Positions 27,600 to 39,800 of a stretch of DNA of 64,000 nt are shown here, one piece after another. How positions within the stretch are numbered: position 1 is the stretch's first letter; each line of letters opens with the position of its first letter. The DNA is from Stercorarius parasiticus (Eukaryota > Chordata > Aves > Charadriiformes > Stercorariidae). The stretch covers positions 284,749 to 348,748 of the forward strand of contig VWZL01002774.1 in NCBI GenBank assembly GCA_013396915.1, given 5' to 3'. A model generated the notes under the pieces. That model did not search any database and was not told where the DNA came from. It saw only the letters and a program-made list of their open reading frames with translations. Made by a program: the position numbers and the translations under genes.

Positions 27600-27790
27600 T
27601 TTACTAATGCCAAGGTTTGACCCAGGATCCAAAATAAATCTGCATGTACAGACCCTTGTACCTACACAAAGCACCAATTACTTCAAATAAGGTTTTGTCT
27701 GTGCGCTAGAGTCCACCCATGTGGAGCCAATTACTATAGCAGGGCCATTATATGGTTCATTTCCCCATACCAGCTTGGCAAGAGGTGTAC
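27600..27790 (-). repeat. Probable ancient amniote dispersed repeat
   Basis: Read on the minus strand, this stretch contains 'GGCTCCACATGGGTGGACT', then 'TACAAGGGTCTGTACATGCAG' and 'TTTTGGATCCTGGGTC' in an order that resembles an old dispersed repeat of turtle, crocodile and bird DNA (words such as GGCTCCACACGGGTG and GCAGATCTGTTTGCAGGATC). This is recognition by wording only; I cannot name the family with certainty and the ends are approximate. Confidence 0.35.
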
Positions 27791-30225
27791 ATGGGTGTAG
27801 GAAGTGCAAAAGAACCTTCACTAATAAAGTGCCTCAAACACACGTCCATGCATTGTAATATTTAATGTTACAACAAACACTTCTTCACTGGGACTAGACC
27901 ATGCAAAACAGTAAATACGGCAGGGCAGTTTCCAATTTGAACAGTATTTTTCAAGCTTCTCTTTTTGGTCCACCAGTAAAATCCAATTATCTTTTTTTAA
28001 AAAAGCTTGAATAATTATGCTGATCCTTAATCTACATCACACATTTCTAACAATATCTGGGAATTCCTAATAATGTTGAGATGCTGTAGGATTTGAAGAG
28101 AAGGTGTGAGAAAAATGTCAGAATTGCATGCTCTTCAGAAGGTATAGTATGCTTATAACATCAGAAGCACTGATATTATTTATTGATTATGTCTGGTATC
28201 ATTCCATTCTTAATGGGGAAGTTGTTCTTAGAAATAATTATTATAAATAGGAGCAAACCACTTGAGTATAAAAATCTCTCCCCCATTGGAAGTACTGAAG
28301 CTCCATCTAGAGGCTTTTCTTCCTCTACTGTCATTTGTGGTATATGTAATATCACCTAGAAATGTGAACAATATTAAATGTCAGAGGCTTCCTTTGTACC
28401 TCCTCTTTTGTTATTCATAATGGGTTCTTGCCCTGAACCTTTGCCTGGCAACACTAGCTCCTTCACTGCCATCAAGTGGTAAGAAACCAAAACTGAACTC
28501 AAAAATGTAAAATCTCAATAATCAGATTAAACGATCAGTATAGTATAGAGACAACTATAAATACTGAATACTGAAAATCTTTATGGTTCTTTTCATTGAA
28601 TTTCTGGTATATCTACTCCAGAGCACTACAAAGCCTCAGACAATAAATTAAGCAATGGTTTCAAATCTCTTTTCGTGAGGTTCATTTTTACTTCAAATTG
28701 CACAGGATAAAAATCTACATCCATATTCCCAACATTATATTTAGAACAAAAAGACATCACAATAAAAGAATTTTTAAGCAATAATATATGTAATGCTTAA
28801 CACTTCAAAAATACCGAATTTGGCAATTAGGAGGAATACCATAACATAATTAGAAGGAACGGCATAAATGTCTCCTCAGACTTGGTGTTGCCTATTGGCA
28901 GTATCTCAAAAGAAAGGGTGAAACAGCAGCCATCTCTTCAGTCAGTGTCTAATGCAGCAAGTATGCAGCTATGTCAGTCTCTCCCTTTGTGCTCCACAGC
29001 TGTAATCAACTGTGGACATTTGTTATGTCAGAAGAAGCCTTAATGCTCTACAATCAAAAGTGACCTATAGGGAAACAGGCACACAACACACCAAAAAAAA
29101 AAATGAGGGTTTGTCTAGATCAAGTAAACAGGAAAAACAACTAATAAAGTAACAGCAGAATGGAGCCAGGCTGCAAGACCTTGATTACTTCAATTTCAAC
29201 CCCTTGAGTGACTTACGGTACCATTACTCCCACAGCTGCCCATCACTCCCACATATGATGCTTTGAATTACAGAAATCCCACCAGGTCTTCACCATGACT
29301 AGGAACACCTCTAAAATAGACCTCCTAGCATACACACAGTCAAATCGCACTAAATGCTTCTATCTGCTCTTCCATGAGCACAACATTACTTCACTGTATT
29401 TCCTCTTCAGCAGTTATTCCAATTGGGTATTTTGTCCATAGTAGAAGGTAAAGTACAAAGACATATTGGTGTTGACCTGTTAGAATAGTGACTAGCACAT
29501 GTAATGGAGCTTAAGAGTTCAACTTCTGTTACAGAAATTTAAAAATGGAGAAAGGAATAGTTGTCAGAATAAAACAAACAGAAAAAATAATATTCTGTAT
29601 ACCAGAGATATTTTATGCCTTATCAATACTTCATTGGTAAGGAAAAAACTATTGAACTGTTTCTATCAAATCCTGGGTCTACCAGTCCACAGATTAAATC
29701 TGTGCAGTGTAAGTAGTGGGTGGCCACTTACCTACTTCTAACTGTGCAGAGCCAGCTCTCTGCTGAAAAGCAGGCTCAAAGCAGTCTGTTAAAACTTTGC
29801 CATTGGGAAAGCAACTGCCAGAGAGCCAAACTTTCCATCTGGAAAAGGTCAGTCTGAAAGATCTGACTTCTGTGTGTGCTTGGCCCTGGAACCCAGCCTG
29901 CTTGTCCAAAGACACTTTGTTTCTAGACCAGCAATTTTCAAACACCGTTATGAAAAATCCTCCTTCAAAATAATCATTGGTCTAACACCTAGATACTGAA
30001 ATTGAGACCACATCAAATATTTTTTCGAGAATGACTGGAGAAAGCCACAAAAAAATAAAAGTATATATTGTGAAACTTAGGACAGTTGTTTCTTCTGCAA
30101 TGCTGGGAAAGGAAAAATAGGACTGATACCAACATGCATAGGTAAAAATGGATCTTCAGAAACAACATGAGTAAGAAGAGACCAAAACCTGAACAGAAAG
30201 GGCCTAGAAATCAGTGAACAAGCAA

Positions 30226-30248
30226 GGGGGGGGGGGACGGGGGGACGG
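30226..30248. repeat. G-rich tract (G11-AC-G6-AC)
   Basis: Eleven G, then AC, six G and AC-containing steps, followed by a CCAACCAAC-type strand-asymmetric stretch up to about 30272. Low complexity; long G runs can form quadruplex structures, which is an inference here. Confidence 0.8.
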
Positions 30249-30633
30249 ACCACCAACCAACAAACACCCACCAACAATTAAAGTATGTGAGGATTAAAAA
30301 AAAAATGTGCAAGAATAAAAAAGGGAATATACAGAGGGCTATAACATGCAGCCTAAAGCCACATGCAGCTTTAAGCTCGTGGCAACACTAACTGCCTGTT
30401 GCTTGGCAATTCAATCTTGAGGTCCAACTGAAAAGCCAAAACCAATTTTAGACAGTCATTTTAGTCACAGAAAGCATAGGGATTAGACAAAGAGGCTGTT
30501 CCTGAAGTAATTGAAATGTAAGTTAACCAGGGTGCATACAACCACTTTAGCTCCTGAACTGAAAGAAAGGACTGAATTTATGATGAGCAGTGAAAGCCGC
30601 AGTAAAATTTGATGGCAGCAGGAGTACATTTAG

Positions 30634-30652
30634 AAACAAACAAACAAACAAA
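30634..30652. repeat. (AAAC)n microsatellite
   Basis: About five AAAC units in a row. A similar short AAAC array is at about 42827-42844. Confidence 0.85.
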
Positions 30653-33600
30653 CCAAACACACAATAAAGCGTAAAAATGACCTCCAAGATTAAGAGTGAC
30701 AAACAGAAGTAGAAGACATTGGAGATTAAAAAAAAAAAAACCAACCAAAAAAACCCCAACACCCTAGTTTTTCTTCCTGAACATGATTACACGTAGTTCA
30801 AGCTGATTGCAGATCTCTCAAAAGGATGTATCAAATACACTGATAAGAAAAAGTAACCAGAGAAAGGGTGCTTTAAAAGGTACAGATAGCCCTGTATAGT
30901 ATCCCTGATTGATAACTATAGTTCTTAATGATGGGACAAAAAATGGAAAAAGAGGACTCAGAAGACAAAGTACAGTATATACTTGAGCAGGACAGAGAGG
31001 ACTGTCAGATTGTTCGCTCTTTCAGACTCTGAAAATTAGGACAGAAAAAAAAAAATAGCACAAAAGCCATGGAAAGGTTCATCAAAGAAGAGAGAATAAT
31101 TATTAGCTCCAGGGGCTGCACGGACAATCACTGTGAGCTGCAATGCAGAAGGTTCCTAAGATGTATTTACAAAGCCCTAACAATACTTGAGCATCACAGT
31201 CAGCACTTCTCAGCTGCGGCCACCAGGGACCCTATATACTGCCCTCATTAAAGAGAAACACTCTGTGCAGTCCCAGCAACAATGCTGTCTTGGTGAAAAA
31301 TAAAGCTTTAGGCGTAGCAAAGAACAAGAAGCCATTTAGGTAACTGTCTCATTCTCCATCATTATTCTACGATTGACAGTTTGAAGACAGAAATTTAGTT
31401 TGGAGGGAAGAAGGCAAAAAAAAAAATAAAATCTCCACGATGCCAAGTGAGCTAATGAGTAGTGAAAACTTTAAGCCTGTTGCCAAATATTAATCTAGAA
31501 AATAAAGCCCTGGTAGGCAGGTCTAAACAGATCTGCTATGAAGTCTGGAGAGGAATGAAGAAACTGAAGAGGGGAAAAAAAAAAATCAGCATAGGTCGTT
31601 TATTTTGAGGATTTGTTGGCATCTTTTCGGGGTAAAGGAGACAACGAAGAGCAACAAAACCAAAATATGCGTGAAGTCTATGGCAAGCATCTGCTTCCTT
31701 TCTTTGGCTACAGGTATTTATTCCAGTAGTAGCTGGAAGGAAAAAAACCTGCCTTTGCCCTCCTTTGTCAAGATGGGAATATCACTGGGACTCTAGAAAG
31801 AAGACTATGGCCTAGAAATTAAAGATCAACTCATCTGATCCATTGTCTGGGCCCAGCTTTGTCAGAAAACAGGGTAGGCTTTCACACTTTATCCAAATAA
31901 AACTACCAAAGTCCAACTTAAAACAGAAATCAAAGGACAGCATAATAAGCAAGATGCAACTTAAAATGTCATCAAAAGATCAGCAATGATTCTTTTGAAG
32001 ATTGGCTCCTTTCCTTGGGCTGTATTAGCAACTGCAGTACATTTTCCAGATTACCGATGCTTGAAACAGAACAGAATTTTAGAACATTTATACCAGAGCA
32101 CATGCAATAATCCTTCCTAAAATCACCAATTCAATATTTACCTTAAAATTTTAATACAGAAGAGCTCGGGCCTCTTGGGCAATTGGCAAGAGTAGGGCAA
32201 TAAGAAACTTCCCTGGAGTAACCTGCCATTCCAAACACACGCTGGCTCCACGAGATTCTCCGGCTTTCCTTCCTCTTGCCAGCATGTTGGGACTCAGCAT
32301 GCTATCCCACACTCTATCTCACTTGACTAAGTGACAAATTTTAGACTAGTAGAACTCATCTAGACGATTTTTTTCACCTCTTGTGACGATGTTTTTCCTT
32401 AACCAAGTCATTACAAGACAGATCGTTGTGAAAATGATTCCTGTTTTCAAGGTGCCTCCTTGCCAGTGTACAAATCTGTTACTACTGACATTCAATAGAT
32501 GCCAGAGTATAAGCGTTGGGCTGAGAGTCAGAATAGCATTTTCTAGACTGAACAATTATCTCAAATACTCTTACCGTAGCCTAGCACAGAAATTAGCAGC
32601 TTTTATATTAATTTAGTCACACAAAAAAACCAGCAAATGTTGGGGGGTGGGAAATCAATTCATTCCCACATTTCACAACACACTGTTTTTCTTTCATGTT
32701 TCATTCTTAGGGTATCTCAGCAATCGATATCCCTCAGGGAGTCTTTCCTTCCTCTTTTGACCACCACTTCAGGACTCCTACCATCTCATCTTTACATGGC
32801 ACGTTGGTTTCATTATATAACTGGACAAGAGGCCAAGGTTTTACCATAAGAGTTTAAGCATTATTTTCCAGCTTTGCAAACTTACACCAGATACCATCCC
32901 TTTAGGCATTCTTACCTTCACGCCTAAATCCATTAACAGAAATTTTTTTTGGGGGGTGGCAGTTTTTTTGTGTGTGGATTTTTTTTTATCCACCCACCCC
33001 CTGGCAGTGGAGAGTCCAAAAGGCACCTCTGCTTGAGCAATCTACCCCTTAAGAATGACCAAAATAATTATCTTACTAAAGTGTCCTGTGAATCTGATAC
33101 TCCGGTGAGGAATGGAAATGACTGCAATATATGTACTTCTTTAAGGCTTGCAGCCAAACAGTCTGGGACTCCACAAGTAACCCTTGTGGAAGTCGGGGGG
33201 TGTGTGTGTTGGGTTTTATGCTAATAACAAGTTGTACTCTTGCACCTGGAATGGGAAATAATCTGTATATTTGTCTTATCTGGACTGCAAAATATTGAAT
33301 ACCTGATCAAGATACAATTCTATCTTGACTGAGAAATCAATTTCAGAAACCAGCCTAGTCCAGCACGGGCTTTCCTCACCATAGTATCAATCTGATCATG
33401 TCTAACCAGCTGTCATGTAAGGCTCTCGTATCTCATTATAGCAGACAGGATAACCAATACCCTGATAATAATGGGATACCGTTAATTCAATGGCACTGTC
33501 TTCAACTTAATCTGTTAGAAAAGAGCACAGAAGCTATGGGAATGCATCTTACATATTCCAGAAGTGAAGAAACTCAAGTTTTACAGCCTTCTGCTTTCTT

Positions 33601-35739
33601 TAGGTCAGAAATTTAAGAAGATACCAAGCCCCTGTTCAGTTCTCTAAATACCAGACAAGGTTTCTTTAAAAAAAGTTCTTTTTTTTGTTAAAAATCTACG
33701 TTTGCCTTCCTCAAAATTCAGAAGACAAATTAAATTATATCTTAGAAAGAAAATATGGATATCCATATTCAATGTTAAGCAGCGTTTATTTTCACAAATA
33801 TATTTACAAGAGAAGACGACACTCTGCAACACAAGATGTCAATCTATGCAAGAGCACATTTTAAACAAAAATAGCATCCCATCTAGGCTTCAAATACTAC
33901 AAAATGAATGCAAACAAATGTTTTGTACTGAAAACTTTAAAACATCATGATTTAAAATAGGAAGTGTAATATTAAGATTAAAGTTCTCTATTGTTAGGGT
34001 ATGATTTTTACTTCGAGTGCTCTCTCTAACTCTATCCCTTCTATAGGGAGAATATAGTATTACATAAACATTTTAGATTTAAATACAGTCTACTCAAACT
34101 TACAGAGACTGATATAATTAAACATTATGGTTTTACCCAAAAATCAAGATAAAGCTAAGACGTGTGACAAAAGTCAGCTGCAACACTAAGTAATGCTTAA
34201 TTGCACCTATATATTGCAATTTGCTGTCGCTATGACAAACTGGAGCCTAGATGGGACTATTCTAGGTCCAACTTAACAGTTGGACAGGTCAAATAGGAAA
34301 TACTCACCACCAACACCTCTCCTATGAAATTGTCCATCTGAATTCTGCACCCAATACATTACACCTACAAAACTAGACTTCCCAGAAAACGCAGCCTGAT
34401 TTAGTCTTTCATTGCCCCATACTTTTTTCTAGTTACTGTTTCTTTGGGTTCTCAAACTTGATTTCTCAATGCATCACTTCAGCAATGTAGATGTTAGCAA
34501 AGAGCAAAGTCTACCCTAAATTCACATCTGTTGACATTAGTCAAGGTGCATGCACAGCATAGAAGCAACAGATAGAATTATATAGAGCGTTTAATTACTT
34601 TAGATAGTACCTAGAAGTATGATTTTATAATGAACTAAACAAACAGACCAGCTCTACTTAGCAGAAAAAGAAAATTGATTGTACACTAAAGAACTGTACT
34701 AAAACCTTGAAATTCAATAAATTTTATTCAATACAACCTTTAGGTTTAATACGTTCGCTTAAAGTTCCTGCCTTTCAAACAAGTTCCCTGCTGCAAAATT
34801 TATTTTGGCAAGTTTCTATCTTTTAAAAACTTCTAGAAATAAGGGGATTTCATAAGACCCTGTCACATCTTTCTCCTCACAATGTTAGCATTCGATAGAA
34901 AATATAAAAATTGAAGTTTTCACAGTGATTTATATAACTAAAACAAAGCAATACCAAAATCTTGCTTAAACCAATAGGAGTGCACAAAGACAATGCTATT
35001 AAGTGGTACATCAAAATTAGGATAACTAATGATGAGAGTAAAATAATCTCATTGTTTCCAAACAATTTAAGTATATCACAGTAAGAACTTTGCTGGGGAA
35101 TTAATAAATCCACAGAATTACTATGGTATAAAGGTTCCATAAGTAAAAAAGGCGGTGGGGGTGGTGAGGCACATACCAACTCTGCCTAAGTCTTAATGGA
35201 AGTAGTAATACAAACTCAAGCCTTCCATTTTACCTTCTGAAAAGAGAACTATTGTCCAAGACTGAGGTGTTACAGAGTTAATGTTAGTTACTAAAGCAAA
35301 GTGACCAGAGCAGATGATATATTCCTGAACCCCTTCTGGATATCTCAGTTAAAGGCCTGAGCGCCTAAGAAAATGTGTTTGATCATACATGCGTAGAAGT
35401 TAGAAGAACAGGAAAACTGCGTAACAGCAGTTATTCTTACGTCTAATGATCAATAACTAAGACAGCAACATGGTGGGTTTTCTGCCAGTTCCAGTAGAAT
35501 TTGTGGAATGTATAGCTTAAAAAACCACGTTGACTACTTCTTTTTAACTTGTTATTACAGACTTTTGTATTTGTCCAAGCAAACTAGAGTGGAAATTTAT
35601 TTGATTTTCAAAATCCTTTTATTTCTTTAAATGTAATCAAACCCAGGATGCTAGCTACAGATTGCTTGATGACGAAACTATGAAAAGTTTAATTCAGGAA
35701 TACAGCTACAGCTGTGCAATTTAATAATTTATTTAATGA

Positions 35740-36850
35740 GTCTTCCCTGTTGGAGATGTTCAAGAGATTCCCACACCAGCACTTTCTTTGCAGTAGACAG
35801 GTCAAGAGAAGCTAATTCAACTTGAAATAGACAAGAAAGACATATTAGTCCAAACAGACAAATCAGATACCAGGAAGTTGCCAAGACCATGGCTTTCACC
35901 TGAGATTGCTGAATGAAATTTATACACAAAGCTGCAGACCTGCTGGTGAGGAAGGTAACCCAGTACTGCACAAAACTGTCACCAGGGAGCTGGCAGGCTG
36001 CCAATGTGATTCCCATACACACACACACACACTAAGGAGAAGAAAAAAAAAAAAAACCACAAAAAAAACCCCAGTAACAAAACCCAAAACCACAGAGGAG
36101 ATGATGGGAATAACAGATCAGAAAGTTTGTCATCCATCCTTGCTAAAGGCGGTAGGGGCTATAAAAATAAAGTCACTGTAGACAGGGATAAACGTGGTCT
36201 GTTGGAAAAGATGTTGCATGGCTTCTGCAAAGAGAAACCCTGCCTCACCAACCCACCTCAGCCATCAGAGTGCATTAGTAAAGACAGAGAGAGGAACTCC
36301 AGCAGACACAGTACAGTCCAATTTTGAAAAAAGCTTTTGACAAGGTTCCACACCAAAGGTTATCAAAGAAACTAAGTTGCCACAGGATGGGAGGAAAAAG
36401 TCTTACAAATAGAAAATTAATGAACAGGATACAAAAAGCAAGGTTTAATGGCCAGTTTTCAGGGCAGAGAATAGGCAGCTGAAAGGTCTCCTGCTGGGGG
36501 ATTGGTGCTGGGACTGGCTTTATTCAGCACTTTCAATGACAACCTGAAGAGTAGGGCACACAGTGAAATCTCACAGTTCATAGCTGACACTATACGTTTT
36601 GGGTAGATACCAGACACTAGCGAGGGAACGCCAAACAAAGTGATCTGGCAAAAAAGTGAGAGAGAAGATAAAGCGTAGGTAAGACTGTCGCCTTAAACTA
36701 AACCATGCCTACACAGAGCAGAGCTTGAGGTTGGCATTTACAAATCATTAAGCGATCCAAGACACATTATTGACAGTTCTCCAAGCCCACTGTACAGCAC
36801 CAGCTGACTGAAAAACACCACCAGGAATGCACCTTTTGACATTACTGATC
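35740..36850 (+). mobile_element. Ancient CR1-type LINE carrying reverse-transcriptase core relics
   Basis: Degraded CR1-type copy in plus orientation. Relics in family order: KLIQLEIDK at about 35813-35840 (usual REELLKLEVNK region), a decayed 'GGCAGGCTGCCAATGTGATT' at 35992, 'TTGCATGGCTTCTGCAAAGA' at about 36211 with 'CCTGCCTCACCAACC' after it, the reverse-transcriptase motif KAFDKVPHQRLSK at about 36330, then in another frame GGLVLGLALFSTFNDNL followed by FIADT (usual GSVLGPLLFNIFINDL and FADDT), and 'TTATTGACAGTTCTC' at about 36766, the usual IVDSSL stretch. The catalytic FADD is degraded to FIAD and frames are broken, so it is inactive. The 3' tail is not clear; sequence to about 37050 could still belong. 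Antisense to DNAJC1. Confidence 0.82.
36017..36087. repeat. (AC)8 plus A-rich tract inside the ancient CR1
   Basis: Eight AC units at 36017-36032, then a 14-base A run and A-rich sequence with CCCC and CCACA steps. It replaces the stretch where CR1-type elements carry an A-rich lysine-coding segment, so it probably grew from that seed after insertion. Confidence 0.8.
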
Positions 36851-39800
36851 AAAAATTGTGGAAGCCAAGAGGTACAGGGAGCAAATGGACTGCAAAACAT
36901 AGCTAGGTTCACATGTTCTCCCCAAGTAACACCATCTACTGCCACTAGCTTTATTATTTTTATTTAAGAAAGAAGTGTGAGGATTATAGAGAAGTATATA
37001 AATAATAAGAAACCAGGGTAGAAAACAGCCAGAAGATATTGACAGCATCCAGCACTCCTTGAAGGCATCCAAGGAGCTTGTGGGTGACATGGAGGGTTGC
37101 CCTAACTGGAGGCCAAGAAGACTAGAGAATGGAAACAGGCCCTCACAGGCACTAGGATCCATTCCTTGAGACACAACACTAGACTATTGTTAAACATTTG
37201 CAACCAAGACAAGGCAAGGGTGTTCAATAACAATTAATTAATTTAATAACAATTGCAAATAACATTAAAAAAACCCACACATTATTTCTTAACTGATACA
37301 TGTTTATCCAAAAAAATCAATCCTCTTCAGAAGCCATACTGCATGACACCACTGAGAAAAAAGTAACAATTTAAAAAGAAAATGGAAGTAGGTATCTCTA
37401 GTGACCAAAAGAATATCTAACTGCACAGACAATGATCAAAGGAATATCTAACTACATATAGATAGATAGTGGTTTTCAACCAATGAATCACAGGGCCCTG
37501 GAAGCCTGTAAGCTACTGACCTACTTCAGCTATTGTCCTTAAATCTAAGTTCACTAACCAGTGGTCTGCACCTCCACAACAAATTAAGGTGTCTATAAAT
37601 CATAACCATTTATAGATAAGACAGGTAAGTATAAGTGTGTGAAAAGCATAAATCATCATGATTGAGGAGATCAGCAAGTCAGTAACTCTCATTGATAGGT
37701 TAGTCTATCTGTCCAGCAGAGAACTGGATTCCTCCCCCTGGCAACTTAACACAGCTTTCTGGTTAAGTAACTAGTATTACTCAACCAGAAAACACATAGA
37801 CCAAAAAGATTTACTAAATGGACTACTGGTGCACTCCAGCATGGGAACTCTGTACTACGTAACCGAACATAAATCATAACTTATGTACAAAACAGGTTTG
37901 TTCTTTCACCACTGTAAGCTGCAAGAGACAACTGACTGGCCAATACCCTCAATCTGTATTTCAGTTGTTGAAATACTATTCTCAGCAGATACAGTCCAAT
38001 GTTCAAATTCACTATATTGTTTTGAATGTTGCTGGTTTAGCTTGTAGCATTGAAAAGCTACTGGAGCAGAAATAGAAAGTGGAAAATATTCAACAGAACA
38101 GAAACTACAAACCACACAGGTTACAAATTGACAGAAGAAATGCTTTCTATTCAACAGATAGACTCAGGTTGGAAAAAAAATTTATTTCAAATTTTTAATC
38201 AACTGAATGAAGTGCTTGAATTGAATAAGAATTCCTTTCCATTGAATAAGATTTTAAATAATTCCCAACAGGAAATGGGAAGAGGCTTCCATATAGGATG
38301 AAATTTTACAGACTTTCTTTTTTCTACTGTAACACTATAGTAGTCACTGTTAGATGCAACGTCCAGTAAAGCAATTACTAATATCATTGTAAACTGTTGC
38401 AAAATTACATGGCATACAGCTCTTCCACTCTCCCATCACAGCATTTACATCCCATAAAAGAACCCTATAGGAATCACTGACTATGGAATGGTGATTATTA
38501 AATATAAAAGCTAGTCTAAATTAGACTGAAATTTAATAAAACAGACTACAGAATCATTTACAATATTTTTAGAGGTTGGTAAAAACAATTATTGCGCCTT
38601 ACAGGAGCTATTCACCCCAAATCAGTGCAGTAAGGCTACTTCACAGCTTTCTCATGCCCTCATCAGCACTGAACGCTTCCTTCAACAAGCAAAAGAACTT
38701 TACAGTGTTGGAGACAGCAGCACTTCAGAATTACAGCCCATGTCCAAAAGCAAGACTCCCCTCATTCTTCCTTCTCTCTCTAGTCAGAGAAAGATTGCAG
38801 AGTGACATTGTTTCAACAGCTCCTATGCATCTTATGGTTTTCTCCACAAATTTTCCAGATTAACACCGAGAAGGAAGAATTTCAGATGTAGCAGAGATGA
38901 GAGGCGGCTTATGAATTCTCTTCTCATTCCATCGCTCATTTATTTGACATCAAGAACAGTTTGTAAGGCCTGCGAGCCAGGTCATTAAAGAAATCTGTGC
39001 TTAAGCAATCCATCAGATGAGAGCCTGGTAATACACAACCCTGCTTTAAAGTGTTACATTCAAACTATGTTATTATTTGCATAACTAACATACACCACAT
39101 GTACAACACATTGCCACATATATAAGGTAGTTTACAAATCACTTTTATACACAGCTCATAACATCCAAAGGACAAGGAAACAAGAAGCAGAAGAAACCCA
39201 GAAACCCCAAATCTCCTCATAATTTAGGGAAACACAACAATTTTAGGCTGCAGGGGAAAAAAAAAAACCAAAACAACACAAAAACAACAAACCTACTGCT
39301 TAGTAACCCAAAATTGAGAAAAGGAAACATAACGGGCACAGCATACCACTAAGCAAAAGCATGAACATTAACAAGCAAATCAAAAGCAAAACGGCAGGTT
39401 TTCATATGCCCGTTGAATTTCATTAGCCCACTAGGATGCTGTGGAAAACCAAAACATTTCAGACATTAAAATGAATAAAAGGAGGAAATTAATGTATATC
39501 AGACCTATTCTTATAGGTGAAAAACCCTTTGTTATCGCTTATACTCTCCTTCTCACTGGCTCAGCTGCGCAGCAACACAGGCTCTTTGTTACTGGCTCTG
39601 CTGAGAACACAAGGAGCACCAAACCAACTAAGGAACATTTTATATGCTAGATGTTAACTTTATTTTTTAGATTTTACCAAGTCCTTAAAGTTAAAATAGC
39701 ACCACAGATACCTCCAAATATCTCCCTTAAAGCTATAGATTTATCTAGATCTGATTACAAACCCATGTTAATCTTAATGGTACAATGACTCAAGATATCA

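Larger units (their letters stand above)
27791..35739. other. Intronic stretch, no gene seen
   Basis: AT-rich DNA with simple repeats listed separately. Clusters of overlapping ORFs at 32346-33226 and 33398-33950 show no domain, no splice context and similar lengths on both strands, as chance ORFs do. No RNA gene or transposon recognised. Confidence 0.45.
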
